A stretch of DNA of 22,567 nt from an uncultured Clostridia bacterium (GTDB taxonomy: Bacteria > Bacillota > Clostridia > TANB77 > CAG-508), in contig CALXJO010000003.1 in NCBI GenBank assembly GCA_944388645.1, positions 1 through 22,567 of the forward strand, read 5' to 3'. Each line of letters opens with the position of its first letter. The first letter of the stretch is position 1. A program made the translations under genes and the position numbers. Of the stretch, positions 17,156 through 22,567 are shown piece after piece. The notes beneath the pieces are model-generated. The model was not told the DNA's origin and made no database searches. It saw only the letters and a program-made list of their open reading frames with translations.

Positions 17156-17184
17156 ATTATAACTTTAAAAAATTATAATTTCAA
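17156..17184 (-). promoter_or_regulatory. Sigma-A promoter of rpiA
   Basis: On the minus strand TTGAAA (17179-17184), a 17-bp spacer and a perfect TATAAT (17156-17161) lie about 38 bp before the rpiA ATG. Repeat 17201-17346 starts 16 bp upstream of the -35 box, separating the promoter from trmL. Confidence 0.85.
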
Positions 17185-17200
17185 CGTTTTGCATTTAATT

Positions 17201-17346
17201 GTTATAATTCACAGCCAATGTAAACTTTGGATAAGGAAATTCTATATATTTTTGTAGAATTTTTCGTCTTCCCAGAAGCGATAAAATTCGAAAAAATATA
17301 TAAATTTCCCATATTTAAATATTTTTTATAGGCTGTGAATTGTAAC
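17201..17346. repeat. Palindromic element, family 1, copy 2
   Basis: 146 bp. Ends are GTTATAATTCACAGCC (17201-17216) and GGCTGTGAATTGTAAC (17331-17346), with one mismatch. Inner arms GGAAATT/AATTTCC, TATATATTTTT/AAAAAATATATA and GAATTTT/AAAATTC close on a CTTC-cca-GAAG tip. Bases 17257-17292 are identical to the reverse complement of 20727-20762 in copy 3 (36 of 36). The right end lies 9 bp after the trmL stop. No convincing target duplication is seen. Confidence 0.87.
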
Positions 17347-17355
17347 TAATCTCGT

Positions 17356-17862
17356 TTAAGAATCAAAGTATGTACTTTCTTCTTGTAATCCTTCAAAATT
17401 TACTTGTCTTAATATTTCATATGCAATAATACAAACAGAATTAGAAAGGTTTAAAGAGCGTAATACTGGTCTCATTGGTATTCTTATTGTTTTGTCTATA
17501 TATTTTTGCAATAAATCTTCTGGTAAGCCTTTAGTCTCTTTACCAAATAAAACAAATACCTCTCCATCTCTAAATTTGCTGTAGTCAACATCTGTGTAGC
17601 AATGTTTTGCTTTAGTTGTTGCAAAGAACATATTATTTTCTTCTGGTTTATACTTTTCTAAAAAAGCATTTAAAGAATCATGTTCTTCAATTTCTAATTT
17701 ATCCCAGTAATCCAAGCCTGCTCTTTTTAAATGTTTATCATCTAAACTAAATCCAAGTGGATATATCAAATGTAATTTTGCTCCTATTATTGCACATGTT
17801 CTTGCTATATTTCCTGTATTTTGTGGAATCTCTGGTTCACACATAACAATATTTAATTTCAT
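17356..17862 (-). CDS. trmL: tRNA (cytidine/uridine-34 2'-O)-methyltransferase TrmL
   Basis: 168 residues, a stand-alone SPOUT methyltransferase of normal TrmL length. It would 2'-O-methylate the wobble base of tRNA-Leu using S-adenosylmethionine. Characteristic segments are E-P-E-I-P-Q-N-T-G-N-I-A-R-T (9-22), L-F-G-K-E-T-K-G-L-P (about 109-118), and the knot region I-P-M-R-P-V-L-R-S-L-N-L-S-N-S-V near residues 132-147. AAAGGA precedes the ATG. It sits 110 nt after coaD; that gap contains REP-like hairpins which may attenuate readthrough, and no clear promoter is visible. Confidence 0.95.
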   Translation of the reverse strand: MKLNIVMCEPEIPQNTGNIARTCAIIGAKLHLIYPLGFSLDDKHLKRAGLDYWDKLEIEEHDSLNAFLEKYKPEENNMFFATTKAKHCYTDVDYSKFRDGEVFVLFGKETKGLPEDLLQKYIDKTIRIPMRPVLRSLNLSNSVCIIAYEILRQVNFEGLQEESTYFDS

Positions 17863-17905
17863 TTTTTCATTTCCTTTCGAGTCTTTTTAACAACTTAATT
17901 TCAGT

Positions 17906-17998
17906 AACCTGTCCCTAAAAACATCGAAAAGATGTTTTTGAGAAGTGTCCCCCAAAACACCCAAAAGGTGTTTTAGAGAAGTGTCCCCAAAAACACCC
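17906..17998. repeat. REP-like double hairpin between coaD and trmL, reading into coaD
   Basis: A modular array: CCTGTCCC, hairpin AAAAACATC-gaaaa-GATGTTTTT (17917-17939), GAGAAGTGTCCC (17940-17951), hairpin AAAACACC-caaaa-GGTGTTTT (17954-17974), GAGAAGTGTCCCC (17976-17988), then half of a further hairpin, AAAAACACC (17989-17997). The repeated GTGTCCC box next to AT-rich stems resembles REP-type sequences mobilised by RAYT transposases, but no such transposase is in the window. The coaD stop codon (17973-17975) and its last eight or so codons lie inside. Confidence 0.8.
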
Positions 17999-18446
17999 TT
18001 ACCGCTTTTGGAATATATTTTGATACATCTTTTCCATTATTATATAGTTCTCTTACTGTACTTGAGCTTATTCCACCAAGTACTCCAGCTCTAACATATA
18101 TTGTGTCTAATCCTGATATTTCTTCATTAATTTGTGCTATGTTTTCTTCATAATAATAGTCCATATCGTCTCTAATTCCTCTAACTAAGTAATTACAATC
18201 ATATTTTTTAGCCGCATCTACTGATAAGCCTTCATATGTTATTACTATTGCATTAGATATATTCTCATCTTTTAGGGCTTCTTCTATTGCTTGTTTCATT
18301 ATATCTTTGTCATATGTTCTTTTCTTTTTTGCATTTATTCCTATTCCAATTACTAGCTTATCAAATAATTTAGCTGCTGTTTTCACAACATGCATATGTC
18401 CCATTGTGAAAGGATCAAAACTACCTGCATAAAATCCAATATTCAT
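17973..18446 (-). CDS. coaD: Phosphopantetheine adenylyltransferase
   Basis: 157 residues. It transfers AMP from ATP to 4'-phosphopantetheine in coenzyme A synthesis. The nucleotidyltransferase motifs are G-S-F-D-P-F-T-M-G-H (8-17, containing T-x-G-H) and G-G-I-S-S-S-T-V-R near residues 123-131, both intact, and R-G-I-R-D lies in between. The C-terminus is odd: after Y-I-P-K-A-V the residues R-V-F-L-G-T-L-L and the TAA are encoded by the REP-like array (17973-17998). The family normally ends in a charged helix here, so the tail appears to have been replaced without touching the active site. It follows the XTP pyrophosphatase gene by 12 nt. Confidence 0.95.
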   Translation of the reverse strand: MNIGFYAGSFDPFTMGHMHVVKTAAKLFDKLVIGIGINAKKKRTYDKDIMKQAIEEALKDENISNAIVITYEGLSVDAAKKYDCNYLVRGIRDDMDYYYEENIAQINEEISGLDTIYVRAGVLGGISSSTVRELYNNGKDVSKYIPKAVRVFLGTLL

Positions 18447-18458
18447 AACTTTTTTCTC

Positions 18459-19073
18459 CTATTTGTTTTCTTCATTTTTTAAATCATCTATTATTCTATT
18501 TAGTGCCTTTTCTCTATGTGTTTCTCCTAGTTCCTCTTCTGTTAGTTCATTCATAGTTCTATTAAAGCCTTCTGGAATAAATATTGGTCCATATGTTAGC
18601 TTTCCTAAAGGACCTGGAGTTTTTGTAATTTTTCCTAGAGTTTCTCCTCTTTCTACATACATTTTTCCATCTGGCATAATTAGGGTTAATACACATACAA
18701 ATTTTGCAGTTCTTTTTTCTTCTGGTACATCTTTCATTTTATCTAATACTTTTGTTATAGATATTATTTGAGGAGCATGGTCTCCTGCATATCTTGCGCT
18801 ATATACTCCCGGCTCTCCATTTAATGCATCTATGCATAATCCTGCATCATCTGTAACCACTGGAATGTTTATATTGTTTGTATCACAAAATTCTCTAATT
18901 GCTTTTGCTTTTATTAATGAATTTTCTTCAAATGTTGTTCCATTTTCCTCAACATCTTCATTAAAATTAATGTCATTTAAAGACAATAGTTCAATATTTG
19001 CCTTTTTGTAATCTAAATATTCTTTTACTTGGGTAAGTTTTCCTTTATTAGTTGTTCCATATATTAATTTCAT
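18459..19073 (-). CDS. rdgB: XTP/dITP diphosphatase (HAM1/RdgB family)
   Basis: 204 residues. It hydrolyses non-canonical purine nucleotides (ITP, XTP, dITP) to monophosphates and so keeps them out of nucleic acids. Motifs are T-N-K-G-K-L at the N-terminus (8-13), G-T-T-F-E-E-N-S-L-I-K-A-K-A (45-58), V-T-D-D-A-G-L-C-I-D-A-L with the metal-binding Asp pair (72-83) and G-V-Y-S-A-R-Y-A-G (88-96). Length is normal. It lies between alkD (20 nt) and coaD (12 nt), consistent with one operon. Confidence 0.95.
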   Translation of the reverse strand: MKLIYGTTNKGKLTQVKEYLDYKKANIELLSLNDINFNEDVEENGTTFEENSLIKAKAIREFCDTNNINIPVVTDDAGLCIDALNGEPGVYSARYAGDHAPQIISITKVLDKMKDVPEEKRTAKFVCVLTLIMPDGKMYVERGETLGKITKTPGPLGKLTYGPIFIPEGFNRTMNELTEEELGETHREKALNRIIDDLKNEENK

Positions 19074-19093
19074 GTTTTGATACCTTCTTTCTT

Positions 19094-19807
19094 CTAATCT
19101 CTTCTTATAATTCTTTTCATCTTTCTTATTTTATTTTTTTCAATTTTGTTAATTCTATTAGACTCTATTATTTTTTGCAGAGCTTTGTTGTAAGTGTCAT
19201 CATCTAAATGATTATTACCATCTTTTAAGTAAAGCCCTAACTTTTCTGGATATTTAATATATGCTATTGATATTGCCCAGGCTATTGCCATTTTTACATA
19301 ATAATAATTTGTATTTTTAATATTATCTAATATATTTATAGCATCATCTATATACATGTCTGTTAAATAATAGTCTAATAAAATAACTATTCCAAACCTT
19401 GTTTCAAATTCTTTATCAGAACTAAAATATGGAGTTATAAATTTAAGCATTGTATTCTGATTTTTTTTAATGAATTTAAAACCAGCACAAGTTATATCAC
19501 AAACAGCCCAATTATCAATTAATGGGACAAAGTTTTCTATATAATTTAATCTATTTTCTATATCAGTCTTAGCATAGCCTAATATCATACCTTTTAGTAA
19601 AGTTTCTTCATAGTATTCATTTCCAATATTTCTATAATTTCTTTCCCAGCAAAAATCTGATAACTGTTTAGCATATTTTCGAAGTACTGGAACTCTTACA
19701 CCTAAAATGTTATCTGTCTCAGGACATAAACCACTATGAAATTCTTTATATTTTTCGTCTGCTAAACCTCTTATGTCTTCTAATATTTCTTCTCTTAATT
19801 TAATCAT
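19094..19807 (-). CDS. DNA alkylation repair protein (AlkD-like HEAT-repeat glycosylase)
   Basis: 237 residues, almost wholly helical, the normal size of the AlkD family. These proteins are HEAT-like repeat DNA glycosylases that remove cationic alkylated bases such as 3-methyladenine and 7-methylguanine. Recognisable segments are G-V-R-V-P-V-L-R-K-Y-A-K, the D-N-W-A-V-C-D core with its conserved Trp and Asp, and V-K-M-A-I-A-W-A-I-S. The C-terminus is basic, suited to DNA binding. The promoter is probably that of the DUF5662 gene, with repeat 19841-20012 in between. Some AlkD relatives lack glycosylase activity, so the reaction is inferred. Confidence 0.88.
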   Translation of the reverse strand: MIKLREEILEDIRGLADEKYKEFHSGLCPETDNILGVRVPVLRKYAKQLSDFCWERNYRNIGNEYYEETLLKGMILGYAKTDIENRLNYIENFVPLIDNWAVCDITCAGFKFIKKNQNTMLKFITPYFSSDKEFETRFGIVILLDYYLTDMYIDDAINILDNIKNTNYYYVKMAIAWAISIAYIKYPEKLGLYLKDGNNHLDDDTYNKALQKIIESNRINKIEKNKIRKMKRIIRRD

Positions 19808-19840
19808 ATTTCATCTCTTCCCTTTCCCTGTGCAACTCTG

Positions 19841-20012
19841 GTTGGAAAAGAATTAAATTTTGGCTAGGAAAATGAATTTAAAATTTATGAGGCGTACTTT
19901 GTGTACGTTGATGCTGAGGCTGTTAAAGCTCTGCTTGTTACAGCCTCAGTATGCTTTAGCTATAAATTTTAAATGAAATTTGACAACGCCAAAATTGTAA
20001 TTATTTTTCAAC
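19841..20012 (+). repeat. Palindromic element, family 2, copy C, with an internal 50-bp insertion
   Basis: Outer arms, the TTTAAAATTTA/TAAATTTTAAA middle arm and the CGTAC-tttgt-GTACG tip match copies A and B. It is longer (172 bp) because about 50 bp (19913-19962) are inserted after the tip stem. The insert has its own stem CTGAGGCTGT (19914-19923)/ACAGCCTCAG (19940-19949). The element ends 7 bp after the stop codon of the DUF5662 gene and fills the gap before alkD. Confidence 0.87.
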
Positions 20013-20019
20013 CCCTCTC

Positions 20020-20574
20020 CTAACTTTTACCACAATACCTACTATATAATCTTTTTAAATTTGCTTTTCTAATTGTTTTTTCTATGCCATTTATGCTAAT
20101 TTGGGTAAATACTTCTGTAAGCATAGCTTTGTTTTTTTCATTCATTGGAAGACTGTCTTTTCTTTTATTCCAATATTTAAGTTGAGTATCATTTCTCCAT
20201 CTTTTTCCATTATATACAATGCCTGCAGCCAAGTTATCGCAAATCATTTCAACTGTGTATTTGTATGGAATAACTGGTGTTGGCTTTCTAGACATTGGGT
20301 CATACCAATATTCTGCATGATGTTTATTTCTTCCTTTATGATGAAGCCATGCCTTTGAATAACCTTGCTTTCTTTTAGCAAGTAGAATTGGGCTCATGTT
20401 TCCATTATAGTATTTTGCCGACTCCCAAAATTCTGTTGGTGAATATTTAGATAAATCATGAACTAGTCCTCTATATGGAATTCCAGCTCTACAGCATAAT
20501 TTAAATACCTCCCATTTATGTCTAGTTATTAATTTAAAATGTTTAAACGCATTTATTACTATATTTTTCGACAC
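20020..20574 (-). CDS. DUF5662 family protein, function unknown
   Basis: 184 residues from a GTG start (20572-20574) with AGAGGA upstream. The family is defined by L-V-H-D-L-S-K-Y-S-P-T-E-F (37-49) and W-L-H-H-K-G-R-N-K-H-H-A-E-Y-W, a His/Asp-rich set that could bind a metal and recalls HD-type hydrolases. No catalytic role is established that I know of. The N- and C-terminal ends are basic. A strong extended -10 promoter precedes it, and it may head a unit including alkD, rdgB, coaD and trmL. Its 3' end lies 7 bp from repeat 19841-20012. Confidence 0.85.
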   Translation of the reverse strand: MSKNIVINAFKHFKLITRHKWEVFKLCCRAGIPYRGLVHDLSKYSPTEFWESAKYYNGNMSPILLAKRKQGYSKAWLHHKGRNKHHAEYWYDPMSRKPTPVIPYKYTVEMICDNLAAGIVYNGKRWRNDTQLKYWNKRKDSLPMNEKNKAMLTEVFTQISINGIEKTIRKANLKRLYSRYCGKS

Positions 20575-20605
20575 TTTTCTTCCTCTTTCTTTTTATTCCA
20601 TGGTT

Positions 20606-20634
20606 ATACTATCACAGTTTAATTAAAATCTCAA
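20606..20634 (-). promoter_or_regulatory. Extended -10 promoter of the DUF5662 gene
   Basis: The minus strand has TTGAGA (20629-20634), a 17-bp spacer ending in TGA, and TAGTAT (20606-20611), so the -10 is extended (TGnTAGTAT). It lies about 32 bp before the GTG start. No other promoter is apparent before alkD, rdgB or coaD. Confidence 0.75.
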
Positions 20635-20672
20635 GGTATATATAGAAAATGTTACAATATACATATTACCTT

Positions 20673-20817
20673 GTTACTATTCCCAGCATTCAGGAAATAT
20701 TTATATATATGAAATTTGTATGTTTTTTCGAATTTTATCGCTTCTGGGAAGACGAAAAATTCTCCAAAAACATATAAATTTCCTTATTCAATGTTTAAGT
20801 TGGCTGGGAATAGTAAC
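20673..20817. repeat. Palindromic element, family 1, copy 3 (inverted relative to copy 2)
   Basis: 145 bp with perfect 15-bp ends GTTACTATTCCCAGC (20673-20687) and GCTGGGAATAGTAAC (20803-20817). Relative to copies 1 and 2 the ends differ at matching positions on both sides, so pairing is preserved. The core 20727-20762 is the exact reverse complement of 17257-17292. Flanking bases ATTACCTT and TTTATCTT agree at 6 of 8 positions, possibly a decayed target duplication. Confidence 0.87.
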
Positions 20818-20883
20818 TTTATCTTCAGCAATAAGATTATTCACATAATTTTAAAAAATTCATAATATATAGTAGGTGATATT

Positions 20884-21453
20884 ATGAATATTGTTACAAG
20901 GTTTTTAAATTTTATAAAAAAATGTATACTTACTTTCCTTTCTTCTTGTCGTGAGCTATATTTAGACGCAAAAAATATACAGGAAAAAGATCCTGCAGCA
21001 AATAATATATTATATGTAATTTTACTATATCAGGGATTTCATGTTCTTGTTTTTTATAGAATTGCTCATTTTTTCTATCATTACAAACTATTCTATATAG
21101 CAAGGCTAATCTCTCAAATAGGTCGTTTCTTTACAGGTATAGAAATTCATCCTGGAGCAAAAATTGGAAAAAGATTATTTATAGACCATGGAATGGGAAT
21201 TGTAATTGGTCAAACAGCTACTATTGGAGATGATTGCACAATATATCATGGAGTAACGTTAGGTGGAACTGGGAAAGACAAATTAAAAAGGCATCCAGAT
21301 TTAGGAGACAACGTTTTAGTAGGTTGTGGTGCTAAAGTTCTAGGTCCTATTCATATAGGGAATAACGTAAAAATTGGAGCAAATGCAATAGTTTTAAAAG
21401 ATGTTCCTGATAATACAACAATAGTTGGTGTGCCAGGAGAATTTACCCATTAG
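20884..21453 (+). CDS. cysE: Serine O-acetyltransferase (CysE/EpsC type)
   Basis: 189 residues. It makes O-acetylserine from serine and acetyl-CoA, the first step of cysteine synthesis. An N-terminal helical region with D-P-A-A (residues 37-40) is followed by a left-handed beta-helix of hexapeptide repeats: I-E-I-H-P-G-A-K-I-G, the catalytic D-H-G-M-G-I-V-I-G, Y-H-G-V-T-L-G-G-T-G-K, and I-G-A-N-A-I-V. It ends at V-G-V-P-G-E-F-T-H, shorter than relatives that continue after V-P-G with a tail involved in CysK binding or cysteine feedback. The stop codon lies in an inverted repeat (21446-21481). No cysK is adjacent. It is the only plus-strand gene and converges on uvrB. Confidence 0.93.
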   Translation: MNIVTRFLNFIKKCILTFLSSCRELYLDAKNIQEKDPAANNILYVILLYQGFHVLVFYRIAHFFYHYKLFYIARLISQIGRFFTGIEIHPGAKIGKRLFIDHGMGIVIGQTATIGDDCTIYHGVTLGGTGKDKLKRHPDLGDNVLVGCGAKVLGPIHIGNNVKIGANAIVLKDVPDNTTIVGVPGEFTH

Positions 21454-21481
21454 TAGCGCTCCCTTTGGGCGAACTAATGGG
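21446..21481. terminator. Inverted repeat between convergent cysE and uvrB, possible terminator
   Basis: CCCATTAGT (21446-21454) pairs with ACTAATGGG (21473-21481), a perfect 9-bp stem, with a further short CCC-ttt-GGG pairing at the tip. It includes the cysE stop codon (21451-21453) and lies 6 bp from the uvrB stop. A T-run follows only weakly on the plus side (21495-21499), so Rho-independent termination is plausible but not classical; it may instead be another mobile palindrome. Confidence 0.5.
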
Positions 21482-21487
21482 CAACAT

Positions 21488-22567
21488 TTATAATGATTTT
21501 TCTAATTCTTTTATTTGGTCTCTTAGTTTCGCAGCTTCCTCAAATTCCATTTTTTCTGCATGTGCAAGCATTTCTTCTGTTAGTTTGTTTATAATATCTT
21601 CTAGGCTTGCATCTTTTCCAAGTTCATATTTTTCTGTTGTTTCTTCTACAATGCTTGCTCTAATTGTATCTCTTACAGATTTCTTAATTGTTTGAGGTAC
21701 TATTCCATGTTCTTCATTATACTGCATTTGTATTTTTCTTCTTCTATTTGTTTCAGAAATTGCTTTGTCCATTGAATCTGTTAATTCATCTGCATACATA
21801 ATTACTTTTCCGTCTGTGTTTCTTGCAGCACGTCCTATTGTTTGGATTAATGAACGTTCTGAACGTAAGAATCCTTCTTTATCTGCATCAAGTATTGCAA
21901 CTAAAGATACTTCTGGAATATCTAATCCCTCTCTTAATAGGTTAATTCCAACTAGAACATCAAATTCACCAAGTCTTAAATCTCTTATTATGTCCATTCT
22001 CTCTAAAGCTTTGATGTCTGAGTGCATGTATCTTACCTTAATATCTAAACCTGCTAAATAACTTGTTAAATCTTCTGCCATTTTCTTAGTAAGAGTTGTA
22101 ACTAAAACCCTCTCATTTTTCTCAACTCTTTCATGAATTTGAGCTATTAAATCATCTATTTGGTTTTCTACTGGTTTTACTTCTATTTTTGGATCTAATA
22201 GTCCTGTTGGACGTATAATTTGCTCTACTACATTTTTACCAGAATGTTCTTTTTCATATTCTGCTGGTGTAGCACTTACAAATATTACTTGATTTATTCT
22301 TTCTTCAAACTCATTAAACTTTAAAGGTCTATTATCAAATGCAGAAGGAAGTCTAAAACCGTATTTTACTAATGATTCTTTTCTTGCTCTATCTCCGTTA
22401 TACATTGCTCTTACTTGTGGTATTGTTGCATGAGATTCATCTATTAGTAGTAAAAAGTCTTTTGGAAAATAATCAAATAATGTAAATGGTGCACTTCCAG
22501 GCTCTCTTCCACTTATATGTCTTGAATAGTTTTCTATTCCTTGGCAAAATCCTGTTTCTTGCATCAT
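21488..22567 (-). CDS. uvrB: Excinuclease ABC subunit B, C-terminal part (5' end outside window)
   Basis: The visible 359 residues are the second half of UvrB, the damage-verifying helicase-like subunit of nucleotide excision repair. Helicase motif II is L-L-I-D-E-S-H-A-T (40-48 of the visible part), then I-F-V-S-A-T-P-A, V-L-V-T-T-L-T-K-K-M-A-E, R-Y-M-H-S-D, L-V-G-I-N-L-L-R-E-G-L-D-I-P-E-V and Q-T-I-G-R-A-A-R-N. The end is a UVR domain (E-K-M-E-F-E-E-A-A-K-L-R-D) that contacts UvrC. The frame continues past the window edge; the first Met here is internal. Confidence 0.97.
   Translation of the reverse strand: MMQETGFCQGIENYSRHISGREPGSAPFTLFDYFPKDFLLLIDESHATIPQVRAMYNGDRARKESLVKYGFRLPSAFDNRPLKFNEFEERINQVIFVSATPAEYEKEHSGKNVVEQIIRPTGLLDPKIEVKPVENQIDDLIAQIHERVEKNERVLVTTLTKKMAEDLTSYLAGLDIKVRYMHSDIKALERMDIIRDLRLGEFDVLVGINLLREGLDIPEVSLVAILDADKEGFLRSERSLIQTIGRAARNTDGKVIMYADELTDSMDKAISETNRRRKIQMQYNEEHGIVPQTIKKSVRDTIRASIVEETTEKYELGKDASLEDIINKLTEEMLAHAEKMEFEEAAKLRDQIKELEKSL

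Larger units (their letters stand above)
20575..20883. other. Divergent intergenic region (309 bp)
   Basis: It holds the minus-strand promoter of the DUF5662 gene (20606-20634), palindromic element family 1 copy 3 (20673-20817), and only about 66 bp of other sequence before cysE. I see no T-box, riboswitch or small ORF. A weak plus-strand promoter candidate, TTCACA (20840-20845)-17 bp-TAATAT (20863-20868), would place the start of transcription almost on the ribosome binding site AGGTGA (20874-20879), so it is doubtful. Confidence 0.6.

Noticed and set aside
9342..20817. CRISPR-like interpretation of the repeats
   Set aside because: The units are long, palindromic, kilobases apart and without spacers; no cas genes are present.
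20818..20883. T-box or cysteine riboswitch before cysE
   Set aside because: Only about 66 bp lie between the repeat and the start codon, with no specifier-loop, T-box sequence or terminator pair.

Overview
The window is strongly AT-rich and comes from a low-GC Gram-positive bacterium, most likely an uncultured, possibly gut-associated member of Clostridia/Bacillota. This rests on good AGGAGG-type ribosome binding sites, textbook sigma-A promoters (TTGACA-17-TATAAT), GTG/TTG starts, and families common in that group (DUF6020, DUF5662, short CoaD, TrmL, EpsC-like CysE). Nearly every gene is on the minus strand; only cysE is on the plus strand.

Layout from right to left, the direction of transcription for most genes. 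The right edge holds the C-terminal half of uvrB, convergent with cysE. Next comes a housekeeping group: a DUF5662 gene, alkD, the XTP/dITP pyrophosphatase, coaD and trmL. rpiA follows with its own strong promoter. The rest, about 16 kb, is a cell-surface polysaccharide locus. Its upstream part holds four glycosyltransferases on either side of a Wzy/O-antigen-ligase-like membrane protein, plus one more GT2. A second perfect promoter then starts wzt-wzm (ABC glycan exporter), a small coiled-coil protein, a GT4, a frameshifted GT2, a GT4-GT2 fusion, a twice-frameshifted DUF6020 membrane protein (GT-C-like) and a DPM1/GtrB-like polyprenyl-phosphate glycosyltransferase. Cytoplasmic GTs would build a lipid-linked glycan, Wzm/Wzt would export it, and the GtrB-like enzyme plus the DUF6020 protein could decorate it outside. 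No nucleotide-sugar synthesis genes are present, so the sugars cannot be deduced.

The most unusual content is non-coding. Two families of long, palindromic, MITE-like elements each occur three times here (family 1: 9342-9511, 17201-17346, 20673-20817; family 2: 11605-11726, 16290-16411, 19841-20012). Family 2 shows paired, structure-preserving substitutions between copies. Family 1 copy 1 has a 9-bp direct repeat at its borders that looks like a target-site duplication. Five of the six copies lie at, or within about 11 bp after, the stop codon of a minus-strand gene, and one supplies the gene's final codons and stop. A separate REP-like double hairpin encodes the C-terminal tail of coaD, and another inverted repeat contains the cysE stop codon. 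Palindromic DNA is therefore reshaping gene 3' ends across the window.

Three +1-type frameshifts fall within the 5 kb at the distal end of the polysaccharide operon. None lies in a long homopolymer, so decay or variation of the glycan locus is as plausible as sequencing error. I found no RNA genes, CRISPR array or complete transposase gene.
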